64,000 nucleotides of DNA from the NCBI GenBank assembly GCA_030604525.1, contig JAUVVQ010000001.1:1-64000 (forward strand), given 5' to 3'. Each line of letters opens with the position of its first letter. The stretch's first letter is position 1. The notes under the pieces are model-generated. The model had not been told where the DNA came from. It saw only the letters and a list, made by a program, of their open reading frames with translations, and made no database searches. Source of the DNA: Phycisphaerae bacterium. GTDB taxonomy: Bacteria > Planctomycetota > Phycisphaerae > Sedimentisphaerales > Anaerobacaceae. A program made the position numbers and the translations under genes. This document shows positions 54,894-64,000 of the stretch, one piece after another.

Positions 54894-56864
54894 CTATTTT
54901 TTGTCCGCCTCCGATTGTTTTTCTTTTTCGGCAGTTAATAAATCAGCAACAGTAGGTTTGTCCAACTTTTTGCCTTCCAAGATGGATTCGACGTCATCGG
55001 CATCAAGTGTTTCATATTTCAATAATGCCTTTGCGATATTTTCGAGTTTGTCCTTGTTGTCTTCAATTAACTGCCTGGCTTTTTCATACGCCTGGTGGAT
55101 AATTTTTTTGATTTCCCCATCGATTTCTTCGGCGGTTTTTTCGGAATATTCTTTTTCTGTAGGCAAAAGATATGACAATTTATCCATTCCCTGCTCCGAA
55201 CCATAGTTAATCAGTCCAAGCTGAGAACTCATACCCCAGGTTAAAATCATCTGTTTTGCGATTTTTGTAGCTTGTTGAATATCCGACTGAGCCCCGCTGG
55301 ATATATCATCGCAGAAGAGCTCTTCGGCGATTCGTCCTCCTAAGCATACCTGCAAAAGCGCCATACAATATTTTTTTGTAAATATAGTTCTATCTTTTTC
55401 AGGCAAAGCGAATGTAGCTCCCCCCATCGGACCTCTGGGGATGATGCTTACTTTATGAAGTGGGTCGGCATCCTTTAAAACCGACTGCACCAAGGCGTGT
55501 CCGGCTTCATGATAAGCTGTTATGTTTTTTTCTTCCTGGTCGATAAGCCGGCTTTTTTTTGCTCTTCCCCACCTGACCTTATCGCGAGCTTCTTCCAGGT
55601 CCTCCATTTCGACATATTCTTTATTCGCCATAGTAGCAGCGAGTGCAGCTTCATTTATAATAGCCGCCAAATCGGCTCCGCTAAACATTGGTGTTCCTCT
55701 GGCCAGTCTTTCCAAAACAATATCTGGTCCGAACTTTACGTTTCTGGCATGGACCTTCAGAATGTCCAATCTTCCTTTCAAATCCGGCAACGGGACAACA
55801 ACCTGCCTGTCAAATCTTCCCGGGCGTGTTAATGCGTGGTCCAGGATATCGGACCTGTTTGTTGCGGCAACTACAATAACCTGGTCATCCGTTTCAAAGC
55901 CGTCCATCTCAACCAAAATAGCATTTAGAGTCTGCTCTCTTTCATCGTGCCCGCCGCCGGCATAACCACCCCCCCGTTTTCGGCCGATAGCATCAACTTC
56001 ATCAAGGAAAATGATGCAAGGAGAATTATCTTTTGCCTGTTTGAAAAGGTCTCGGACTCTTGAGGCGCCGACTCCGACAAACATTTCAACAAAATCGCTT
56101 CCAGATATGCTAAAGAAAGGGACGTCCGCCTGCCCTGCTATAGCTTTTGCGAGTAAAGTTTTCCCACAACCGGGCGGCCCTATAAGTAATACGCCTCTCG
56201 GTATACGTCCGCCGAGCCGCTGGAATTTCTTCGGGTTCTTGAGGAATTCGATTATTTCAGCTACTTCTTCCTTTGCTTCCTGGATACCGGCAACATCTTC
56301 GAAAGTAACTTTAACCTTGTCTTTGCTTTGCAGGTGATGTTTGCTTCGACCAAAGGACATCAACATTCCGCCGGCACCGCTACGGAGGTTTCTTGCGAAG
56401 ATAAAATAAAAGAACATCACCAATAAAATTATCGGCAAGAGCATTCCTATCAGATTCCAAAGCCAGCCCCTTGAGGGTTCGGCTTTATATTTAACATTGT
56501 ATTTTTCCAGCAAGTCCCCGATTATCTTCCCATTAACCTGTGGTTTGTAATTAACGACAAAACGTTTTTCCTTAAGATTCTGGTTCTTCAAATATTCAGT
56601 TTCAAAGGTGCCGGTAAGCTCGGTTTCTTTTATAGTTACCTCTTCGACGTGGTTATTTTTGACGTGTTCTACGAACTCATCCAATCTGATTTCCTGAACT
56701 CCCTGCCATTGCTGTAGCAAAAGCATTATCGTAAAAATTGCCAAGGCGATAAGCAGCCAGCTAAAGGGGCTTTTTTTATAAGCTTGCAACTGCTGTTTTC
56801 TGCCCTGCTGGTTACTCTTATTCGTGGGGACTTGAGGTGGTTTTTTGTTTTGATTGTTACTCAT
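54894..56864 (-). CDS. ftsH: ATP-dependent zinc metalloprotease FtsH
   Basis: [52 protein letters not shown]. Confidence 0.98.
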   Translation of the reverse strand: MSNNQNKKPPQVPTNKSNQQGRKQQLQAYKKSPFSWLLIALAIFTIMLLLQQWQGVQEIRLDEFVEHVKNNHVEEVTIKETELTGTFETEYLKNQNLKEKRFVVNYKPQVNGKIIGDLLEKYNVKYKAEPSRGWLWNLIGMLLPIILLVMFFYFIFARNLRSGAGGMLMSFGRSKHHLQSKDKVKVTFEDVAGIQEAKEEVAEIIEFLKNPKKFQRLGGRIPRGVLLIGPPGCGKTLLAKAIAGQADVPFFSISGSDFVEMFVGVGASRVRDLFKQAKDNSPCIIFLDEVDAIGRKRGGGYAGGGHDEREQTLNAILVEMDGFETDDQVIVVAATNRSDILDHALTRPGRFDRQVVVPLPDLKGRLDILKVHARNVKFGPDIVLERLARGTPMFSGADLAAIINEAALAATMANKEYVEMEDLEEARDKVRWGRAKKSRLIDQEEKNITAYHEAGHALVQSVLKDADPLHKVSIIPRGPMGGATFALPEKDRTIFTKKYCMALLQVCLGGRIAEELFCDDISSGAQSDIQQATKIAKQMILTWGMSSQLGLINYGSEQGMDKLSYLLPTEKEYSEKTAEEIDGEIKKIIHQAYEKARQLIEDNKDKLENIAKALLKYETLDADDVESILEGKKLDKPTVADLLTAEKEKQSEADKK

Positions 56865-56907
56865 AATTGGAATATTACCTATATTTTCTGTTTATTTTTT
56901 GAAATAG

Positions 56908-57474
56908 TTACCATGGTTTTTCCATTAACTCTACGATTTTTTTTGCCAGGTTGTTTGCAGCCAGAGTGGAAGCATAATCGAAGTTTTGCTGCTGCCATTC
57001 GGAATAGCTTGCCGAGGCACTGATGGTTCTATTGTCCAGGAACAATTGTCCGGTTTTGAAATTTTTCCAATTAACCACAGCGCTAATCTCAACTTCCTTT
57101 TCCAGAGCTCTGCCGGTTTCCCGCTCGGTGCTAAGGATAGGTCTTGAGACTGATGTTATCTGTCCTGTAATTACAGTATCAGCTCGTTCTCTGCTTGAGA
57201 CCACTTTATATGGTGTTTCAACTTCAATGCGTTTTGCAAGTGCATCGGTAAGCTCATATTCGACCCCCCTCCAGAAGGTTCTGTTATCAAACATCTCGAT
57301 GTAAACGGTAGTAATATTTTCTGAGGGGAAAAGTGATTCCTGCGAATAGTCGCTTAGTCCGGTGCAACCGGCGAAGAGCCCACAAATGCCACTCAGGACA
57401 AAAAGCATTAAAGGCAAAGGGCATTTTTTTATGAAGAAGCTTTTGTTCATCCTGTTACCTTTTTCCTTTCTCAA
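56908..57474 (-). CDS. LptE-like lipoprotein
   Basis: LSGICGLFAGCTGLSDYSQESLFPSENITTVYIEMFDNRTFWRGVEYELTDALAKRIEVETPYKVV; lipobox and LptE-like pattern; start likely at internal MNKSFF. Confidence 0.78.
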   Translation of the reverse strand: MRKEKGNRMNKSFFIKKCPLPLMLFVLSGICGLFAGCTGLSDYSQESLFPSENITTVYIEMFDNRTFWRGVEYELTDALAKRIEVETPYKVVSSRERADTVITGQITSVSRPILSTERETGRALEKEVEISAVVNWKNFKTGQLFLDNRTISASASYSEWQQQNFDYASTLAANNLAKKIVELMEKPW

Positions 57475-58424
57475 TTATTTTCTAATTTTTCACATGCAAG
57501 CTTTGCCGCTGTAGTTTCCGACCATTTATCCTCATCCACAATCATCCGGTAATAAAGGTTTGCAGCAAGCGTGTTTCCAGTTCTTTCATAAAAGTCAGCG
57601 ATTTTAAATTTTTTTTCGGCCAACAATTCATTTATATTTTTTATTTTTTCAGGGATACCTATTTTCTGAGCATTCTGAGGATATTTTAGTTTGAAGTTTT
57701 CATAGTAAGTTTTAGCACTGATTAAATCAGAAGCATCATAACGCGGTCCGCCATAAGCAGCATACTTACAACGAGCCATTTTTAACAAGGCGATTTGACC
57801 TGTTTTTCCTGCGGACCACTTTGAGTAAACTTCCGACCATCTCTGGTAGGCGTTTTCAAATTTTTTTCTTTTTTCATAACTTTCGGCAACGGCCACGGCA
57901 GCTTTTTTTGCTATCGGCATATCCGGGGCATAGTCGATGATTTTATCCATAATTTTTTCGCCTTGAGCATATCCCTTGATTTTAAACAGCTTGAGTATTT
58001 TCAGCTTTCGTCCCGCCAGGAAGGCATTAGCGATTGCAAACTCTCTATCCAAAGCTACCTGATAAAGTTTACTTTCCGGAAACTGCGAAAGGAATTTATC
58101 ATAACTGTTTACAGCTTTGATGAATTTATCCTCTGCAAAAAGTATCTCAGCTTTAATGAAGGCATCCAGGCCATCGCCTTTGATTTCGGGGAAATCACCC
58201 TTTATTTTATTCCAGGCATCCCGCACTTTCCGGACTTCTCCTTTGTTTAGCGAGTCTTTTATTTTTGCAGCTTCCAAGAGCAGCTTGTCCTGGGTCTGGT
58301 TATCCAAAGGTTCCCATATCTTTCCCTGTTCCAGATGCCAGGTTTCAGCTATAGATACTGAAGAGGACGCCAGGATAAACGTGAGGGCAAAAACGCATTT
58401 TAAAGGATTTTGATATCCAGACAT
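57471..58424 (-). CDS. Exported TPR/BamD-like protein
   Basis: Signal peptide plus AEILFAEDKFIKAVNSYDKFLSQFPESKLYQVALDREFAIA repeats. Confidence 0.75.
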   Translation of the reverse strand: MSGYQNPLKCVFALTFILASSSVSIAETWHLEQGKIWEPLDNQTQDKLLLEAAKIKDSLNKGEVRKVRDAWNKIKGDFPEIKGDGLDAFIKAEILFAEDKFIKAVNSYDKFLSQFPESKLYQVALDREFAIANAFLAGRKLKILKLFKIKGYAQGEKIMDKIIDYAPDMPIAKKAAVAVAESYEKRKKFENAYQRWSEVYSKWSAGKTGQIALLKMARCKYAAYGGPRYDASDLISAKTYYENFKLKYPQNAQKIGIPEKIKNINELLAEKKFKIADFYERTGNTLAANLYYRMIVDEDKWSETTAAKLACEKLENN

Positions 58425-58877
58425 AAGAACAAATCCTAAAATGAAGGCCTTAATTCAGATTATAAAACATTCTCGTATTATACCTATTATCAAACCGATT
58501 GAAAAGACCCAACTGAAAAATAGCAACCTGCTAATTTTTCGTCAAATCGAGCTGTTTTCCTTCAACCCGCCAAAGGCGGGGGCTGCTGAAGCAGTTATTT
58601 TCCCAATCAAATCAAATTAAAAGCAGGTTGGTTTGCTTTTTTTTGCAACATTTCGGCTGGGGATTCCGTCTAAACATATGTAAAAGAGCTTTCAGTGTTA
58701 ATTCGATAGTTTATACAAGCTGTTGAAATCAATAGGTTTACAAGAACTTTCAACCGAAAAATACGTATTGTTTCAATTGTTTTTGTTTAAAAGGACCATA
58801 TATAGTCGATTTTGCTTTTTTTTTGTAACTCTTTATTGTATAATGAGATAGGTACTAATGCTACTACCAATGAATGA

Positions 58878-60542
58878 TTGGGGTGTATCGGAGCAGGGAT
58901 GATGTCTGTAAAGTTAAGTCGCAAAAAAGTTGTTTTGTGCTGTCTTTTGACAGCAATATTGTTTGTTCTGGCAAACGGTTGTATGAGTCCGGATGAGTAC
59001 AAAGCTGATGCCGACAAGGAGGTATATAAAGTCATCGAGGACAAATGGGAGGGTAGTTTCGGTGAGAGGACCAATTATAAGATATCCGATTCGGAGCCGT
59101 CGCCCAATGATATTCAAACACCAAATCCGGCTGGAATCTCAGGGGTACTGGCACTCGCAGAGGCGGCAGCGATAGCAACAGCGAACAATCGGGACTACCA
59201 ACAGCAAAAAGAATCACTGTATGGGGAAGCTTTGCGTTTGACCGGCACCCGACATCAGTATGCTATACAATGGTTCGGTGCAATTGATGGTAAATATACA
59301 GATGATAAAGGCAGCGGGTATGAAGAGTTCAAAGTCGGAGGCGAAGGAGACGAAATAGGCGTAAGCGATGAGGAAGTTTTCAGCAACGGCGTTCTTTTTT
59401 CAACAAATCTTGCGCTTAACTGGGCCCGTTTTCTGACAGGGGACCCCCGGAATACACTCGGCTCGGTTTTAAGCGGGGATATAACAGTTCCATTGCTGGG
59501 AAATGGGGCCGGCAAGCAGGCGTGGGAAACTTTAACCCAGGCGGAACGAAGTATGCTATACCAAATACGAACATTTAACCGATACCGCAAAACGTTCGTG
59601 GTAGGCATTATAAATGCTTACTACGGGGTTTTACAACGAAGAGATTCGGTAATAAACGCCAGGAATAACCTGGCAAGGAAGCAGGATTCTACCAAGCGGC
59701 TTGAAATGGAAGCAGAGTGGGGGCGTAAGGCGCAGCTTGACGTGGATGAAGCGAAACAAAGTGAATTGAGTGCTCAAAATCAATACGTGGCAGCTCAACG
59801 AGGCTATGAATCTGCGCTGGATAATTTTAAAGTAAAGCAACTTTCCCTGCCAACAGATGCAAATATTTCGCTGGACCCCAACGAGTTGAAGGCATTGGAA
59901 GAGATAAAGATAGGCAAACCCGACTTCACTTTGGAAGCATCGATTGATACGGGCTTAACACAACGGCTGGATTTGGCGAATACTTACGATAAAATTGATG
60001 ATGCAGTTCGCAATCTCGAACTTGCGTCTGAAGGTCTTGGCCCGCAGGTGAACATTAGCGGAAGTATTAATGTAAACTCAAGAGCAGATACTGATTTTAG
60101 CCAGTTGCAGTTTCAGGAAGGTAGTTACAGCACAGGTTTTGGTGCGGATTTGCCGTTTGACCAAAAAGATGAGCGTAACTCTTACCGGAGTGCTTTGATA
60201 ACCTTGACGCAGGCACAGAGAAGTTATGATAAAGCCCGTGACAATATTGAACTAACGATAAAAGACGATTACCGTCAGGTTCTTGAGACGGCAGAGCGGT
60301 ATCGAATACAAAAGATGAGTCTGGGATTAGCTCAAAGCCGGGTAAGGAATAATGAGATGATGCTTGAGATAGGCCGAGGGACAGTGCGTCAATTACTGCT
60401 GTCTCAGGATGCACTACTGGATGCGCAAAACGCAGTTATCAGCGCCTTGATAAGCCATACGATGAAAAAGTTAAATTTTTACACAAATGTAGGTGTTTTA
60501 CAAGTAAGACCGGACGGAATGTGGGAGATAAAAGCTAAATGA
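58878..60542 (+). CDS. TolC-family outer-membrane efflux protein (start may be 58899)
   Basis: Lipobox-like FVLANGCMSPDEY; AEAAAIATANNRDYQQQKESLYGEAL; repeated coiled-coil TolC pattern. Confidence 0.88.
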   Translation: MGCIGAGMMSVKLSRKKVVLCCLLTAILFVLANGCMSPDEYKADADKEVYKVIEDKWEGSFGERTNYKISDSEPSPNDIQTPNPAGISGVLALAEAAAIATANNRDYQQQKESLYGEALRLTGTRHQYAIQWFGAIDGKYTDDKGSGYEEFKVGGEGDEIGVSDEEVFSNGVLFSTNLALNWARFLTGDPRNTLGSVLSGDITVPLLGNGAGKQAWETLTQAERSMLYQIRTFNRYRKTFVVGIINAYYGVLQRRDSVINARNNLARKQDSTKRLEMEAEWGRKAQLDVDEAKQSELSAQNQYVAAQRGYESALDNFKVKQLSLPTDANISLDPNELKALEEIKIGKPDFTLEASIDTGLTQRLDLANTYDKIDDAVRNLELASEGLGPQVNISGSINVNSRADTDFSQLQFQEGSYSTGFGADLPFDQKDERNSYRSALITLTQAQRSYDKARDNIELTIKDDYRQVLETAERYRIQKMSLGLAQSRVRNNEMMLEIGRGTVRQLLLSQDALLDAQNAVISALISHTMKKLNFYTNVGVLQVRPDGMWEIKAK

Positions 60543-62545
60543 GAAATAATAATAACAAAAAGAATAGGGCAAAAAGGCAAGGGAGTAAAGGTGGATTTAT
60601 GAGGAACACTAAGTGGTGGTGGGTAGTCTTAATTCTGGTGATAACAGCGGCGGGGTCGGTATTTTCCTTTGCGTTGATAAAAACAAGGAGTTCCAACGAT
60701 TCGTCTGGGAATCTCAGCACATTCACCATTCGCAGAGATAATTTGCTGGTAACTGTTACCGAAGGGGGCAGCATCAAGGCGCGTAATATGAAACAAGTTA
60801 AAAACGAGGTGGATGAAAGGCAGATGACTATAATGGAGATAGTCGATGAAGGGACTTATATAAGCAAGGAAGATGTCAATAACGGCAAAGTGCTTGTAAA
60901 ACTGGATTCTTCTGCTTTGAAGGATAAAGTAACACAAAGCAAAATGAGCTTTGCCAGCGCCGAGTCGAGCTATTTGCAGGCGCAAGAGGGCTTAACAATT
61001 CAGAAGAACCAGAATGAAAGCACTATTGCCGCAGCCAAGCTGAAAGTTAAATTTGCTCTGATGGACCTGCAAAAATATATCGGGCAGGAAATAGCTGACC
61101 GAATCATCGAAGATGTAAACAAGGCAGAAGAAATAACGTCATCTTATATAAATTCCCTCCTTTCCGACCCTAACAAATTAGGCGGAGGAGCTTCCCAAAA
61201 GTTAAAACAATACCGGGATAGCATTGCCCTTTCAGAACAACAATATAAGAAAGCAGAGAACCAGCTAATCGGGACACAAAGACTCCGCGACGCAAATTAC
61301 GTCTCCGCACTTGAATTGACACAGGATAATCTGAATGTTGAAAGCAGTAAATACAAGAAAGAGCAGGATGCACTTTCACTTGAGCTATTTAAAAGATATG
61401 ACTTTCCGAAGCAATCACAAAAGCTTTTAAGCGACTACAATGAATCGAAGCGTGCGTTGGTAAGGGCTCATGCTGAGACGCGTTCCAGACTTGCTCAAGC
61501 GGATGCGCAACTTAAAAACGCAGAATCAAGATACGAGAATGAAAAGAAAGACCTTGACGACGACCAGCAAGACTTAGCGAAGTGTATAATCAAGGCCCCT
61601 GCGTCTGGTTTAGTAATTTACGGGACCGGTTCAAGCGAGGATGCGTTCAGGCGTATGCGCGGCAGCGGTATCATTGATGAAGGCGAAACGGTTTATCGCG
61701 GCCAAGTTCTTATAACACTGCCGGATATGTCGAAGATGGAGGCAGAAGTTCAGGTTCACGAATCATCTGTGAATAAAATAAAGCCGGGTCAACGCGCCCA
61801 GATAGTTATGGATGCTTTTCCTGATATAACCCTGGATGGTGAAGTTGCCCAAATTGCTCCTCTTCCGAGCACAACTCGCGGCTGGTTTAATCCGGATACA
61901 AAGGTTTATGATACCAAAGTAAATATAAACGGGACGTATGATTATCTCAAGCCGGGGATGTCGGCCAAAATTACAATTTTTGTTGAGCAGTTAAAAAATG
62001 TTATCATAACCCCTATTCAGACAGTATCAAATCAGATGGGCAAGAAGATATGTTATGTTCTGGCATCGGAAACTCCGAAGCGAAGAGAGGTCAAGACGGG
62101 TTCATACAATGATACCTTTGTTGAAATTACTGACGGTCTTAAGGTCGGGGAGAAAGTGCTTTTAAGTCCTCCTAAAGTTACAGGAGCAAAATCTCAGTCT
62201 GAAGCACAACCAAAAGAAGAGATTGAAGGCAGCACAAGCAAGCCCGAAAGTGAAGGCAGCACAAGCAAGCCCGAAAGCCAAGGCAAAGGTAAAAGTGGCA
62301 GGCCGCAAGGACAAGGATTTGAACTTACGGATGAAATGACAACTCGTATATTAGGTTATATCGAACAGTCAGACCCCAACAAAGCTGAGGAACTTAAACA
62401 GCTTAAAGAAAGCGACCCTGAGAAGTTTAAAACCGAACTTAGAACACTTATGCGAAACCAAGCACAGCAATTCAGACGAGGTAGAGGTGATGGACAAAAG
62501 CGAGGAAGCAATGCAGCAGGTCGCCGAAAACGGCAAGCTCAATAA
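60539..62545 (+). CDS. HlyD/MacA-type periplasmic adaptor
   Basis: N-term TM; FTIRRDNLLVTVTEGGSIKARN; IIKAPASGLVIYGTG; AEVQVHESSVNKIKPGQRAQIVMDAFPDITLDGEVAQIAPL. Confidence 0.9.
   Translation: MRNNNNKKNRAKRQGSKGGFMRNTKWWWVVLILVITAAGSVFSFALIKTRSSNDSSGNLSTFTIRRDNLLVTVTEGGSIKARNMKQVKNEVDERQMTIMEIVDEGTYISKEDVNNGKVLVKLDSSALKDKVTQSKMSFASAESSYLQAQEGLTIQKNQNESTIAAAKLKVKFALMDLQKYIGQEIADRIIEDVNKAEEITSSYINSLLSDPNKLGGGASQKLKQYRDSIALSEQQYKKAENQLIGTQRLRDANYVSALELTQDNLNVESSKYKKEQDALSLELFKRYDFPKQSQKLLSDYNESKRALVRAHAETRSRLAQADAQLKNAESRYENEKKDLDDDQQDLAKCIIKAPASGLVIYGTGSSEDAFRRMRGSGIIDEGETVYRGQVLITLPDMSKMEAEVQVHESSVNKIKPGQRAQIVMDAFPDITLDGEVAQIAPLPSTTRGWFNPDTKVYDTKVNINGTYDYLKPGMSAKITIFVEQLKNVIITPIQTVSNQMGKKICYVLASETPKRREVKTGSYNDTFVEITDGLKVGEKVLLSPPKVTGAKSQSEAQPKEEIEGSTSKPESEGSTSKPESQGKGKSGRPQGQGFELTDEMTTRILGYIEQSDPNKAEELKQLKESDPEKFKTELRTLMRNQAQQFRRGRGDGQKRGSNAAGRRKRQAQ
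62224..62277. repeat. Perfect 27-bp tandem repeat x2 in the adaptor gene
   Basis: tgaaggcagcacaagcaagcccgaaag repeated exactly, encoding EGSTSKPES twice. Confidence 0.95.
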
Positions 62546-63236
62546 AGATATGCCGATTCTGTCGATGAAAAAGCTGAGCAAGAACTATCTTCTCGGTGAG
62601 GTGGAAGTTCATGCCTTACGTGAGATAAATTTAGCAATTCAGGAAGGTGAATACATAGCTATCATGGGACCGAGCGGTTCGGGCAAATCCACTTTGTTGA
62701 ATATGATAGGTTGCCTGGACCATCCGAGCAGCGGCAGTTATTACCTTGGCGGCGAAGACGTTTCTTTGCTCGATGACAACCGGCTATCTTTAATTCGCGG
62801 TGAACGTATCGGATTCATATTCCAATCATTTAATTTAATAAACCAACTGAATGTTGTTGAGAACATAGAGGTTTCGATGTACTACCAGGGTATAGCAGAA
62901 AGAGCAAGTTTCAAGCGAGCTAAAGAATTAGCGGAGTTAGTCGGTCTCGGCGAGAGGTTACATCACCGGCCATTTGAATTAAGCGGAGGCCAGCAGCAAA
63001 GAGTAGCAATCGCCCGAGCACTGGCAAACGACCCTTTAATTATTTTAGCAGACGAGCCAACGGGTAATTTAGATTCGGAAAGCGGAACTGATATTCTTGT
63101 CATCCTTGACCGTTTACATAAAGAGGGTAAAACGCTTATATCTGTTACCCACGATGAAAGGATTGCCAGTCACGCTGAAAGGGTTATACACCTTTTTGAT
63201 GGAAAGATAAGTAAACAAGAAGACCAAAGGGTATAA
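62487..63236 (+). CDS. MacB-type ABC transporter ATP-binding protein (exact start uncertain)
   Basis: MGPSGSGKSTLLNMIGCLDHPSSG; FELSGGQQQRVAIARALANDPLIILADEPTGNLDS. Confidence 0.95.
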   Translation: MMDKSEEAMQQVAENGKLNKDMPILSMKKLSKNYLLGEVEVHALREINLAIQEGEYIAIMGPSGSGKSTLLNMIGCLDHPSSGSYYLGGEDVSLLDDNRLSLIRGERIGFIFQSFNLINQLNVVENIEVSMYYQGIAERASFKRAKELAELVGLGERLHHRPFELSGGQQQRVAIARALANDPLIILADEPTGNLDSESGTDILVILDRLHKEGKTLISVTHDERIASHAERVIHLFDGKISKQEDQRV

Positions 63237-63239
63237 GAG

Positions 63240-64000
63240 ATGTTCTTATTTCGTGTAAAACGCACGGTTAAATTAGGCATAAAAAGTCTTTGGATGCATC
63301 GGATGCGTTCTATACTGACGACGCTTGGTATCATATTCGGCGTGTCCTCTGTAATTGCCATGCTTGCCATTGGGGAAGGAGCCAGTAAACATGCACAGGA
63401 GCAGATTGCCAAGATGGGCAGTCAGAATATCATCATAAAGAGTGTGAAGCCGCCCGAAGATCAGGAGGCCACGGGTCAGCAGCAAAGTCTGCTTGAGTAC
63501 GGTCTGACTTATTCCGATGCGGAGCGTTTTCGCAACAGTATACCCGAGGTGGAAGTAGTAGTGCCGAATCGAATTCTTTCCAAAAAGGTATGGTATCGCA
63601 ATCGGAGAATAGACACAACAGTAATCGGGACAGTGCCGTGGTATCCTGAGCTGGCACCGATTGAATTAAAGATGGGACGGTTTATCAGCAGTGTTGACAC
63701 GCATTACACACAGGGTATTTGTGTTGTTGATGAAATGGTAGTGGATAAACTGTTCGTATTTGATTATCCTTTAGGCCAGGATGTAAAAATAGGAAGCGAT
63801 TATTACCGCGTAGTTGGTGTAGTCAGTCCTTATGAAAGCAAGTCTAACGGTAATAATCTTAACAACGGTGCTTCATCCGGGCAAACGCAATCTCAGGAGG
63901 GGACCAATGTAGGCAGGATTTATATTCCTTTGACTACTGTTAGAAACAGATTTGGTGAAATATCGATACAAATTTCCGGAAGCTCAGGTGCCAACGCAGA
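63240..64000 (+). CDS. MacB/FtsX-type ABC transporter permease (truncated by window end)
   Basis: MFLFRVKRTVKLGIKSLWMHRMRSILTTLGIIFGVSSVIAMLAIGEGASKHAQEQIAKMGSQNIIIKSV in open frame to the window edge. Confidence 0.93.
   Translation, partial: MFLFRVKRTVKLGIKSLWMHRMRSILTTLGIIFGVSSVIAMLAIGEGASKHAQEQIAKMGSQNIIIKSVKPPEDQEATGQQQSLLEYGLTYSDAERFRNSIPEVEVVVPNRILSKKVWYRNRRIDTTVIGTVPWYPELAPIELKMGRFISSVDTHYTQGICVVDEMVVDKLFVFDYPLGQDVKIGSDYYRVVGVVSPYESKSNGNNLNNGASSGQTQSQEGTNVGRIYIPLTTVRNRFGEISIQISGSSGANA

Noticed and set aside
58566-58600. Hairpins CCCGCC-AAA-GGCGGG and CTGC-TGAA-GCAG
   Set aside because: Probably an ordinary terminator/spacer structure between divergent genes; no convincing T-tract immediately after the stronger stem.
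1-64000. CRISPR arrays, tRNA or rRNA genes
   Set aside because: No regularly spaced repeats, no recognisable tRNA arms and no rRNA signature sequences were seen by eye; a tRNAscan/Infernal run would be decisive.

Overview
The window looks like chromosomal DNA from a planctomycete of the Phycisphaerae type (an inference from protein style: dockerin-like and CotH/LTD secreted proteins, TIGR-type conserved hypotheticals). About 45 genes are supported. They include TrkA/TrkH, a MetF-MTHFR_C-pterin-binding fusion, a ThiD2-ThiE fusion, an LtaS/sulfatase-fold membrane protein, GH130, a 1832-aa secreted CotH/lamin-tail protein, an AroD-AroE fusion divergent from archaeal-type ADH synthase and DHQ synthase II, a DUF3524 (queuosine-tRNA mannosyltransferase-like) glycosyltransferase, GH32, RNase R, S20, GlyA, a complete rnfCDGEAB cluster with ApbE nearby, GH29, a small siroheme reductase, a large uncharacterised 571-aa protein, an RhlE-type helicase, Nth, DsbD, FtsH, and a TolC/HlyD/MacB export system running off the right edge. 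Items most worth a second look: (1) an exact 93-bp tandem duplication of the catalytic Asp motif inside RNase R; (2) a candidate small RNA or 7-codon ORF with a strong terminator at about 7.3-7.5 kb; (3) an inverted pair of degenerate repeat elements bracketing the GH32 gene, with a perfect 10-bp hairpin; (4) the archaeal-type entry to the shikimate pathway in a bacterium; (5) the 571-aa orphan protein; (6) a frameshifted DUF4870 gene beside an IS630-like transposase start; (7) a 35-aa basic ORF absent from the supplied track; (8) a DnaA-box-like cluster in a 680-bp intergenic region. No rRNA, tRNA or CRISPR array was recognised. All family calls come from reading sequence motifs; no database search was run.
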